A stretch of 64,000 bases of DNA. Origin: Ceraceosorus guamensis (taxonomy: Eukaryota; Basidiomycota; Exobasidiomycetes; Ceraceosorales; Ceraceosoraceae). Made by a program: the position numbers and the translations under genes. The notes under the pieces were generated by a model. The model worked only from the letters and a program-made list of their open reading frames with translations, searched no databases and was not told the DNA's origin. Location of the stretch: the NCBI RefSeq assembly GCF_003144195.1, contig NW_020290008.1, forward strand, positions 1 to 64,000, given 5' to 3'. Positions 34,393 through 45,100 of this stretch are shown piece by piece (position 1 is the first letter of the stretch; each line of letters begins with the position of its first letter).

Positions 34393-35517
34393 TCAATTGC
34401 TTGTGCTGAGCAGGTCGATGTCCATGGGGTCCACATTGAATGCTTGCTCAGCAATGCTGGACAGCGCAAACATGCCACTGGGGTCGCAAAAAGTCCCATC
34501 CTTCCAGACTTTGAGCATTAAAAATACGCTGTCCAGCTTTGCATCTTCGCCTTCAACATCCAACGGCAAGGGGCACGGGTTCCTGCAGCGCCCATAGAAC
34601 ATTGCGCACCTGCCCAGCCCTTCTGCCTCTTCCACACTCACCTTGATCACACCATCCCCTGCTGGGTGTGTTCCTGTGCCGCAGAGGTAGCTGGTTGCTA
34701 GCTTCTGGCACTGTTCCTGCCTCTGTGCCTCCAAGCCCTGCATTGCAGAGAGCAATGCTGCGGCCCTGATGCAGGTCAGGACAATACAGGCGCGCGCAGA
34801 AGGATGTTCGTGCTTTGCCATGACCAAGCGGAGCGTGGTGATGAGCGGCGTTCTTGAGCTGCCAGTCTTGATGCTCAGCACATTTGGCACCACGTTGATG
34901 GGGTGCAAGCGCGGCTCAGATGGGTTTGGGCAAGAAAAGGTGCGCCCGAGCGTGTCGAAGTGCGGGTGCACAATCACCTTGGCATGCTGACACTCTAGCC
35001 TGTACGACAGCATATGATATGCACCGTCACCAATAGCAACAATGGAAGTGCGTGGATTAGCCAGCCACTCTTGCAGTGTCTCTGCCCCAATGACGTAGGG
35101 TGATCTGACCACCACCTTGCATGCAGCCAATTTGCATTGCAATCTTGCCTCTGTCTCCGTCTGAATTGTCTCTCCCACCGCACCTTCCCACAGCACCACA
35201 ACGCGTGGGCGCAAGAGGGGTGGGGAAAAGACAAGGCAGCGCCATTCCTTTTGCAGAGTGTGGTTGTTTGCGCCCACAAACTTGATCAAGCTGACCTGTT
35301 TGCCCATTGGAGCCTCTGCCAGTCTGCTTGATTTGGAATTTTGCTTTGGTGCCCTGTGGCCTTTTTGCATGTTGGCAAGGTGGTACACACCGCAAACACT
35401 AATGCAAAAGGCTTCAAAAGCGTACAGCTCTGGCAGTCCAAAGCCTGAGTTCAGCTCCTGGACTGCCACCAAGACTGCAAGTTTGACCCTCTCTACGGAA
35501 ATGCCTAGCATCTTCAT
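34393..35517 (-). CDS. 374-aa hypothetical protein, no recognisable family
   Basis: An uninterrupted frame with a real ATG at 35517. The sequence has alternating hydrophobic strands and helices (VSLIKFVGANNHTLQKEW, RCLVFSPPLLRPRVVVLW, TSIVAIGDGAYHMLSYRL) and looks like a folded globular protein, not a random frame. The frame above it on the same strand also looks coding-like, so the annotated start may not be the original one. No catalytic motif, signal peptide or membrane helix is evident. Composition matches the surrounding island and not the neighbouring housekeeping genes. It could be a functional orphan gene or the best-preserved part of a decayed element. Confidence 0.4.
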   Translation of the reverse strand: MKMLGISVERVKLAVLVAVQELNSGFGLPELYAFEAFCISVCGVYHLANMQKGHRAPKQNSKSSRLAEAPMGKQVSLIKFVGANNHTLQKEWRCLVFSPPLLRPRVVVLWEGAVGETIQTETEARLQCKLAACKVVVRSPYVIGAETLQEWLANPRTSIVAIGDGAYHMLSYRLECQHAKVIVHPHFDTLGRTFSCPNPSEPRLHPINVVPNVLSIKTGSSRTPLITTLRLVMAKHEHPSARACIVLTCIRAAALLSAMQGLEAQRQEQCQKLATSYLCGTGTHPAGDGVIKVSVEEAEGLGRCAMFYGRCRNPCPLPLDVEGEDAKLDSVFLMLKVWKDGTFCDPSGMFALSSIAEQAFNVDPMDIDLLSTSN

Positions 35518-35769
35518 GGCATATGCAAGAAGGGAAGCACCCCTTCTATGCGCTCAGCCATGTCCGCATCACCCTGCAAAATGCTTGTAGCCATGCCGCT
35601 GGATGTCTGCCCAGGATAAGACACTGCACGCAGTATTGTGGCATTGCGTGCCTCCAGCTCTTTCCACAGCTGGTCCTGCTCTCTTGAGGTGGCTGTGCTC
35701 TCTGTCACGGCCGACAACGGCACTGGCCGGGGAGGCTGGGGCTACGCTTGTGTAGTCTGGGAACGTCGA

Positions 35770-35811
35770 GTTTGGCTTTGGGAAGCTCAGGTTTGGCTTT
35801 GGGAAGCTCAG
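35770..35811. repeat. perfect 21-bp tandem duplication
   Basis: Two identical adjacent copies of a 21-nt unit beginning GTTTGGCTTTGGGAAGC. The perfect identity suggests a recent slippage event inside otherwise old, diverged DNA. Confidence 0.85.
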
Positions 35812-36957
35812 GAAAGACTCTGGGTGATCAGGCAAGTATGCTATACTATTGCTAGAGGGTTTGTACGCTTCGGTGACTATGGCACAGAAGCGAGGCAAAT
35901 CCTAAGATAGCAGTGAATGGACAATAATTGCGACAGGGTGGGAAGGAAAGGTAAGGGGCGCCCGCCGGTGAAGACGTTGGTCACTGCCGTCGGGCGGCTC
36001 ATCGGGCGCGGTCACGTGGGTCGGTGTGGTGTATCTCGGGCACGCGTCTAACACTCTCTTCCTGCCGTGGCTGCAAGTCACATTGGCCTTTGATTCCTGC
36101 AGCTGTAAAAGACATAGTGAAAGTCCAATTCTGTGGGAGCATTGTGCTGCTGGATAGCATTTACAGATGGGGGAAAAGATAAGCCTTTGGTACTTGCCAC
36201 CGTCGCAGGTAGGGCTGCAGGTGCTGCTGGAAGTTTGTGTCAGCAGCCGTGCCGTTGTCTCGTTACTGCTCTGTAGCTTGGTCCGCCACATCTGACCTTG
36301 AAATGGTACTTGACAGGTGATCGAAAAAGACTTTGAGTGCGAGACAAATGCTATCCAGCTGGTGATCCAGCTCCTCTACATGCAGGGGCATTGGAGACAC
36401 GTGTCTACTGCGCATCTACAGTATGGTGCACCTGCTACCCTCTTCACCTTCTCCATGCTCAACGTCCATGCTAACTTATTGCACACCACCGGGTCTTCAC
36501 CTCATTTGCTCAAGCGGTGAACGAAGGATTCCACCTTCTGCAAGCATTCGCCCGACGCAGCCGCTCGGGTCCGCTGTTATAGTTCGTTTTGCACGAGCTA
36601 TGCCGATACCTGCCGACTCCATCGCAGCTTCTCCCTTTTCCTTCGCGACCCCACCCGACGTGCTGAACCAAGCGCCAGCCCATTTTGCGACGTAGCGTGC
36701 AGCTCAGGCAGCAGAGCATGGGAGGGTCAATATCACCGCCTCTTGGCAAGGCGTGCTTACTGGGAAGCCCCATGACCCCACGACTGGATTGCGATCTCGA
36801 AAGGGCAAGCATCAGCATTGACCGCTATCAAAAGACTTCGCAAGAGGAGCCGCTTACATCCAGGTCGAGCGTCCGAGCCTTTGATTCGACGCATCGCGAT
36901 TTACATCAAAGGAATGTACGAGGCTGCAGTAACAAGAAATTCTATTTACACTGAAGG

Positions 36958-39900
36958 TCAAGCGGCGGCAAGGAGTCTCTCGAGCGCTCTATCCACCTTG
37001 TAGTTGCTCTTTTCCAGCGCTTGAATCACTTTTTCCCTCGAGAAGCCCATCGCGCACAACTGTCTGACTGGTCCAGCATCATCGGCGGCAGCAGGAGAGG
37101 GGGCTGGACTGACACCACCTCCTCGGCCAGGCAGCGACGGAGGCGCTGCAGAAGAGGGCGCTAGACCTGACGCAGGAGGTGGACCTGGTGGTGGGAGATA
37201 AGGTCCACCTGTGCTCGGCGCGGCCGTGGCGGGAGTAGGGTTGAATTCATCCGCAAATGAGAATCCGCTGCTCGTGTTGCTGTTCTGCTCAGCTCCATTG
37301 GCGCCGGAGCTTGCGTTGAATGATGCAGCAAAGTCATCGAATCCGAACCCGCCAGGAACGGCATCCGAGCTGGGGGCCGCCTGAGCAGTCTGTGGAAATG
37401 CACTGCCAAAAGCGTCGTTTGCTGGCTGAATCGATCCACGCGCAGTGGTCGGCGCAGCAGCATTCGGTGCCGTCTGCCCGTTAGAGGTGCTGAAGGACGG
37501 AACGAAGTCGAATCCATCTGCGTCCCCGAATGCGTCGTCGAAACTAGGCAAGGGAGGCGCACCAGCACTAGTGGAAGTAGCCGTATTGGTAGCAGGAGCA
37601 GCCGGACCCAAGTCTTCGAAGGCCGAGTCAAAGTCGTCGAAAGAAGTCGCCGTAGAAGGACCCCTTGTGGCTTGCGCGCCTGTAGTTGCTGCAATACCGG
37701 ACTCGTCCACCGCCGCTGGCAATGCAACAGTCTCCTGGAAAGGACTGCTGGCGTCCGCACTCGCTGCAGTATTGCGCACGGGCTTCGGAGGGGGTGCGCG
37801 TCGATTCTTGGTTGCGGCAGGGCTCAAGGAGCGCTCACTGGCGTTCGAGGGCTGCGCTATACCTGCACTGGAGGCGAGAGCCGGCTCTGCAGCCGTGGTG
37901 AAGCGCTCGTGCCCAAAGTCTTCTGAAGGAGCACCGATAGATGAGGCAGTATTAGTCACGCCTGACGCATTCGCCCACTGCGATGCTCCAAAGCCGCTAG
38001 CCGTGTTGGGCGTTTCGGACGGGGCATCCACAAACGTATCGTCTCCAGTCGTCTGAGCGGTGAGAGGGGCTGTCGTAGGACCTGAAGCGGCTTCAAGCGA
38101 AGACGAGACGGGTACGACATCGTCCTCATCTAATTCAGGGAAGCGCTCAGCCGCTTGCGTCGTGGTATTCGCGGGTGGCAGGGACGCCAAAGGTGCCTGT
38201 GGAGTCTTGCCCGAACCTACCTCTTCAGGCGAGGTAACGCGCTCAATGTCTTCAGGCCCCTCATCATCGTCCGAGCTGTCGGCATCCTCTTCCTCTCTCC
38301 GTGGCTCTTTGCCCTTGGACTCTGAGACGCCGAGTGCTGGCTGAGCTCTGGGCGGATGATCTGCGAGGATGGAGTGCGCGGCGAACCCCTCGTCGCCAAG
38401 GATTTCGCGCTCTTCCGCGGCAGGTGACGCAGCAGTGGGCGGTATCTTAGCAGCACCCTCGTTGATCGCGCTGATGGCACCGGGAGGCGCAAAGCTGTCT
38501 TCAAAGTCTTGAAACGCGTCAGCGGGAGCCGTGACACTCTCAGCGGCGGCCTTCACTGGAACAGCAGTGTGTTCCGCGATGGGTTGCACGTCCGCCGTCT
38601 CGGCGATCGTAGTAGAAGGGAGAGCGACCGAGTCGCCCTCAAGATCAGCGAACGCTTCGTCGAAGGCTGATCCACCGGTCGTTTTGCGCTCCAGCGAAGG
38701 TGCGGCAATGACCTGCTTGGGTGCTTCGCTGTCCAATTCAGCCTGCCCAAAATCATCATCGAAGGCAGCGCTGCTCTCTTGCGGCGGCGTGGGACCGAGA
38801 CCTGGCTTGGGTACACCGAATGGATCCACATCGTTGGCTGCTGCAGGCGGCGGTGTTGGCGTGGCATCCGCATCTGCGCCTGCCTGTGCCCCTGCGTGCG
38901 TCACACCTGCGCCTGCGAGACCCAGATCCGCACCCGCTGCAGCACCGCCAGCTGCCAAAGAAGCTGTGCGTGCATGAGGAGTGCCTGGAGCGGACTCCGC
39001 GTTGGCAGCGTGGAAACGATCGAACGGATTTGTGCTGCGGACGCTGCCTGCTGGACTGAGCACGGGAGAAGTCACGCTTGCAGGCGTTTGACCAGCCCCT
39101 GTGGTCGGGTCATTACCGCTCTCGAGCACTTCTCCGCTCTCGACAGCAGAAATATCAGAGCGGAGCTTATCGCCTTCGCTCTCTGCAGATGATAATTGCT
39201 TCCTCGAGATTGCAGTCAATCCCTTCTGCTGACGAGCTTCCTTTCGAAGCTTCTCGAGCGCAGTACGAAGTGTGTTGTTCTCGGCCTGCAGCTCTGCCAT
39301 ACGCTTCTTCATATCGCGCACGTCCTCGCGATCGCGGAGCACGGTCTGCTCTATCTCGTCCTTTTCAGCTCGCAGAGCTGAAAGGTCGCTTTCCGCCCGA
39401 ATCGTCTCTTCGCGGAGCGTCTTGAGCTCAGCTGCCTGCGACGTCGCCCTCTCTTGGAGTGTCTTCACTGCGGCAGACTCCTTGTCATGAGTTGCTCGCA
39501 CGACGGTCAGACGCGATTCGAGCTCAGCGATATCTGTAGAGTTCGTGCTTACGGTCTGCTCGAGTTCGGCTCGTTTACTTTGCAGCCCGGTGAGCGCTTT
39601 GTTTGTGCTGTCCAGAGCCAGTCTCTTGTTGCCCACCTCGGCCGAAGCGTCGGTAACCGGCGGCACAGGTGACGCTGCAGCTCGGATTGCCGAATTGTTG
39701 CCGGTGACGGCAGGAGACAGAGCGCTTGGGGTAGCTGCAGCTGCCACAGGCCCGCTGAAGAAGTCGTCGTCGAAAGGACCGGTGCCCTTCGGTGCGGGAG
39801 GTGGCGGAACAGCAGATACCGAAGATGTTGGCTTGACAAAGGCACTGGCAGGATTCACTGGAAGTGCGGTGGGTTCGTCGTCGTCCATAAGACTGAACAG

Positions 39901-41297
39901 ATCTTTTTGGGTGTCAGACTCTTGAGGATTGACGGCAGCCGGAAGATCTCGCCCCCGTAGACTGGGCGGAATCAAGCCAGCAGGAAGCTCTTGAGGCAGT
40001 TGCGATCCGGTCAAAGCCCCATTGATGAGGTGCATTGCCACAGCAAATTCGTCCCGGCTCAGATTACCAGACTGAGTAATGTCGGACAGATCCCTGCCAG
40101 AAGGAACGACTCTCGTCAGTGTCACATGCGATCTGAGGTAGACGCTACCTCGATCGAACTCACCAGACGTGGGCAAGAGTTGCTTCTGGAAGGCCGCTCT
40201 GCATGAAGAAAGGCACAGCAGCTTGACCTTCCAGCGTACCTTTACGCTCGGTATCCAGCCCGTCGAAGAAACGATCAGCCTTCGCCTTATCTGCGGGACT
40301 AACGAGCCAGTCGCCTGCCAGCGTGGGCACTGCAGCAGGAGCGCCCGTCTGCTGCGGACTCAAGAAACCAGAGGGTCTTGCTCCTAATGGCTGGCGGATG
40401 GTAGAAGCGGGTGGAGAGGTAGGCGCTTGGGAGAAACCCTGCCCAGTGAGCTGCCGCGGAATACCACCGGGAATACTGCCGCCAGTGTGCTGCGCTGTCA
40501 AGCCACGAGAGGGACTGCCGGGAGGGACAGCAGCGCCTCCGGCGGCCTGCTCGTATAGACCCGGTGGTAGGGTCGCCGGAAGCCCAGCGCTACCAAGGGA
40601 GCCATTCATCGAAGCTTGCAGGAAGTGCATGGCGATGATGAAATCCGTCAAGTCCAGAGCACCGCGAGAACGTGTATCCGCGAGTCCCCAGATTTGACCA
40701 AGCTGGTCGAAAGGGAGCTTCGATCGGACCAGAATGCCCTTTGCTTTCTCGCCTGAGGAGCGAGAGTCAGGTATCGACGTCAGCCTTGAGACATGATACC
40801 CTCTCCATGCAGCCTGACTCACCGTCTAGTAGACCGTTGACAGGTCCAGAGCTGGCAAAGATGCGAGTATATCGCGCTCGATCTGCCGGCGACACTTGTG
40901 GCACTTGAGCAACAGAGCTCGCCCGAGTCGGCGTAGCCTGAGCGCCCGGGAGCGTGACACCTTCAAAGCTAGGCGGCGGTCCAGGCTGGGAGAGCATACC
41001 TTCCAATTGGTCCGCCGCGGTACCACGCTGGGCGTGCCCGAGCAGACGCATTGCGACGGCCCATTCCGCTTTGCCCAGGAAACCATTATTTGCGCGATCT
41101 GCGAGGCTCCAGATAGCGCCCAGAACGGTGCCATCCAGCGCGGGTCTGGACTTGGAAAAGAATTGAACGGCCGAGGATCCGGTGATGATGCCACTCGAGG
41201 CGGGATCGGCGGCTGCGAACAGTGCAGCAAAGGCTGGTCGCTCTAGCGGGGTGAGCTGAAGAGGGGCCACAGGCCCTGACCCAGCCGGAGTAGTCAT
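36958..41297 (-). CDS. EDE1: Ede1 / Eps15-family endocytic scaffold (EH domains, coiled coil, UBA)
   Basis: Early endocytic adaptor that clusters NPF-containing adaptors at clathrin-coated pits. My model has exons 40823-41297, 40164-40752 and 36958-40093 (1399 aa). The ATG at 41297 is chosen because the frame above has no ATG. Three EH domains are visible: about residues 12-100, 135-225 (split by intron 1) and 310-395 (split by intron 2, rejoined as HVWDLSDITQSGNLSRDEF). A coiled coil at about 475-620 is rich in heptad Leu/Glu. A long acidic region follows with DPFGVP, NPFDRF and repeated FDDDF/FDDAF words that bind AP2 or EH partners. A C-terminal UBA domain (VRQLCAMGFSREKVIQALE) binds ubiquitin. 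It sits head to head with ATG2, 878 nt apart. Confidence 0.95.
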
Positions 41298-42175
41298 GCT
41301 TGTCAAGCCTCACGAGCTGAGTGTGTGCCGATGATTGGAAGCTGTTGTAGTGTAGGCCGTCAAGGCTTAATGCGGTCTCGACTCGTGTACCGGGTGCATG
41401 TGGGTTGGGTGTAGGATGGTGATCGGTGAAGGCACGGACATCGCCTTGGAAGGTGTGTTGGCGGGAGTCGTCAGCATGCGCAGTCGCCCGCCCCACTTTC
41501 GGCGCTGAGGCCCGGCGATCGAGCCACCCTAGCTGGGCTGCACCAGCAAGGCGCGATCATCTCCACACATGCAACCGCAAGATCTCAGAGGGAAGCGATG
41601 CGCCTGCATGTGTATTTGCACAGCACGCTGATTGCGCTCGCGGCGGGTGAACGAACGGTTGAGGGATTTCGAATCTCAAAGTCATGAAGTCTTCAGAGTT
41701 CAAAGGCATAGTCTAATCAAGACGTAGGCACGAGCTTGGGTGCTAATGCCCCACGTGATGTACAATTGAACAATTACGAATCAGGACCCTATTTTGATTT
41801 CGTACGTGCAGGTAAGCCGGCTCCCCAGCAGGGCTGCGCAATCGTGATCCACACTTTTGACTTATCAGCAAGACGACGTGCGTGCACTTCTTGAGGCTGC
41901 TTCGCCAGCTTTATCACTTTGACACCCTCACGCCTCCATCTCATCATCGATGGCCGAGCTGCCCATCAGCATCGAGGACCCATATAAACACCACGCATCG
42001 CACTAGGCTCGCGAGTCTGTCCTCCGGTCACGGCTGTGCGGCTCTAGGCACGAGTCGTGAGATCCTAGCATGAGCGTACTGGGATAAGGTCCAGGGGCGC
42101 TTCGTGCGCGACGAGCCCTGAATCTCAGTTTGATGTATTTCAAAGCCAGTGCCTACAGCGCATGCATCAGCCATT
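41298..42175. promoter_or_regulatory. shared divergent promoter region, EDE1 / ATG2
   Basis: 878 nt between two divergent start codons. The sequence is mixed, with an AT-richer patch at about 41740-41800 (including CACGTGATG near 41752). I see no gene and no assignable TATA box. Coregulation of the two genes is possible but unproven. Confidence 0.5.
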
Positions 42176-45100
42176 ATGTGGTCAGGTATTCCTGCTCTAC
42201 TAGGGGAAGCCCTCGCCAGCTTGCCCGGATTACCGATTGCGGGCGCCTGGAGCATTTCCTCTGCCCTTCAACGCCGTCTACTCTCCTACTTGGTACGGCG
42301 CACGCTTGGTCACCTCCTTAAGCCTGGTTCATTGGATGGCGCGCAGATTGATGCTGGTATTGGGTCCGGAAAGTTAGAGATAGCTCACCTTGAGCTGGAC
42401 AAGCATGTGAGTCATTCCCCATGCGTAGTGACAGCGGAGGAGACGGCGAAGCACGCGCTGACCTTGAATGTGGTCCCAACCTCAGGCTGTAAACGAGCTG
42501 CTTGAGCCGCTGCCAGTGCGTCTGGCGTCTGCCACTTTGGGGCTCGTGGCGCTTCAGCTTCCGGCTCTGAGCAATTTGTGGGCCGGCGAGGTGTTGCTAA
42601 AGGTGGCAGATGTAAATCTCCAGCTGGATCTTTTTCCCAGGCAAGATGCATATGCGCCAGCTTCTGCCCCTTCAATGTCAGAGAACGGCCATTCAGAACT
42701 GGATGCGGGTGGTCTCGAAGCCTCGATATTGAGCGCTGCTGAATCGATGCTTTCGGTCGATCCGGAAGGAGAGCAGCTGCAGCGGGACCTGGCAAACTCT
42801 GTTCTGGAGGACAGTGCCGGTCCATCACCTCCGGAGCCTGCAGTGTCTGCCGTCGCCGGCTCGGTGTCCTCCTCCATGGTAGAGAATCTGCTATCGCGAC
42901 TCAAGATACAAGTCGCTTCCGTGCGCATAGGGGTCCAAAATCAACCTGAGGGGCAAGACGAGCTCAAGGAGCGAATATGCCTTGAAGCACGCGTAGACGC
43001 GATTGCCTTCAGCTCTAGTGCTGGTCCGCTGAGAGCAGCGGGTACCAAAGTGGAGGATCCGATGGCATTTGTCCAAGACCTGACCCGATCTGCAGCGTTC
43101 GAGGGAGTTACCATCTGGCTGGATGCTAAATCAACCTCAAGCAATTCTGCAAGAAAATCATCCCCGCGCAACAGCTCCGCCTCATCGGACTCGTCGAACG
43201 ACGCACGCTCCGAAGACGGCTTCATGGAGATGAGCCAGGCAACGCACGATGTTAGACACAGCATGGGGTCATCGACCGCAAGTGTTGGCGCTAGTATGTA
43301 CGCAAGCGCTCACGAGCAGCACGAAGTCTCCGTAGACAAAGCGCACTCTGCATCGCCGATGGGAACCTCCTCTACATCAAGCCGGATGAAGAGGACCAGA
43401 ACGTTGTCCGTGGAGCTTCCTGGCCCACAAATGATCATGAAGCTCGACGATCCGCACATCGCGGTAGAGTTTGTGTCTCCTAGATGCGCACAGATCGACC
43501 GAGCGGCGGCTGCGAGGGCTGGACTGCTTCCGCCATCTGACCGCAACACCGAGGTTCTTGGAAACACGGAGCGCCTTGGTAGTCAGTCATCTTCGCTCAG
43601 CTTGCGTTTCGGCACACTAGCCGCATACACAAGCCCCCTGCAGCTTGCCTCTCTGTTGGTCCTGTGCAGCCAGCTGAGGGCAGCCTTCGCTGCTACACGT
43701 TCCCAAGCACAGCAGCGGCCGCCGACCAAGCCATCAAACAGTCAAGGGCTTCAAGTGTCTGTAAAAGTACCGCACGTGCAGTGGGTTTGCGCTTACGAGT
43801 CTCCAGATGGGTTGGGCGCTGCAGATCGCCAAGAATTTGCCTCGACGCTGGACAGCTATTGGCAGAGACCTAACCGCGCACACCCGTTCATTGGGCATGT
43901 CCGCCTTCACATGTCCGACGTTGCCGTTTCTCTCGCCCCCAACAATGACGAGGCGGAGATTGCTGTTGGGGACTTGATGGCAAGCGAGCATCTTTCTCCA
44001 TCTTTATGGAGGGCTGCGCAGACTCGGGGACACAACCCTGCTTCTATCATTCCTTTATTACTGGTAGACCTTGCCCTTCAGCACCAATATGAGGTGCCCT
44101 TAGGCAGCACAGCAGGAGGAGACGTTTCTGAGTCTGCGCCAAGCACGATGTGGCACAACTTCTCGATTGACACGCTCGATTGGCGCAGCTCAGAAAGTCG
44201 TCATGAAGAGCCGAAACATCGCAATCCATACTGGCGCACGAGCTGGGGCGACCGAGCTTGGAAGTTGCGACCTGGTCGACGGAACACGCAGAGTCAAGTG
44301 ACATTTGCTAACCAGAGGATCTCATCGGAGACTCGACCTGCTTCTGTGCCTGCTATACAGGCAAAGCTGTCCGGCTTAGACGTCAGGGTCATTCTCGCAC
44401 CGGTACACCTCTTTGCGGATTTGTCACTTGCGAGTAGACTTGGGCATCTCTTCCGCACAGTTGCCGTACACACCCAAGCCTCGAAAGGCTCGGATGACAC
44501 TACGCAAGAAGACCTTGGACTTAGCATCGCTACTTTGCAGCCCCTAAGTCCCAGCAGCGACCGCATTCCAGACGTATCGAGCGACCAAAGACAACCCCAT
44601 TTCGGTCTGAATTGCCAAATTTTACGCGTGAGCTTACGAGTCCCATCGGGAAACGCGGAACCGCTCGACGCTGGCATACCGCTCCGAGCGGGCCTACTCA
44701 CCTTGGACATCCATGACATCAAAGCGCAAGCACCAGCGAAGCACGCAGCGAAGCACGCAGCGAGTGATGCTGCCTTTGCGCAGAAACATGCACAGCCGAG
44801 GGACCAGCCGGAACGAGATTCGGGAATGAGAACGGAGTATCACGACTTGGCGCAATGCACCATCGGCCACCTCGTGACGTTCGTCATGGCCCCGTCCGAG
44901 GCACAAGCCACGATGCTCCTGAGCGTTGGCAGACTGGGCGACGACTGCGCCCGTGCTCAGGGATCGACAAAGCCGGACATTTCACAGCCAATGCAAATCA
45001 GTGTACAGCAGCCCAGTGCCTCAAACTCTTCCGTCATCGACGTCGTTCTCCCGAGCATCGAGGGTTACTTGAGCAAAGCTGTATTTGACAGCTTGGTCCT

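Larger units (their letters stand above)
31204..36957. other. 5.7-kb gap with a large decayed coding-like island (about 31300-35900)
   Basis: Between NFX1 and EDE1 lies DNA that looks less GC-rich and less CpG-rich than the flanking genes. It contains long stretches that read like protein in changing frames and on both strands. Two longer open frames stand out (minus 34393-35517; plus 32225-33022). There are internal duplications and a 17-G run. I searched by eye for reverse transcriptase, integrase, DDE transposase, tyrosine recombinase and helicase motifs and found none, and no terminal repeats. From about 35900 to 36957 the sequence returns to ordinary intergenic character. Likely a relic of an unidentified mobile element or a lineage-specific gene family. 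Confidence 0.5.

Noticed and set aside
31204-36957. Retroelement or capsid-bearing element in the second island
   Set aside because: I found no reverse transcriptase, protease, integrase, polymerase or capsid signature and no terminal repeats, so no such family can be named.
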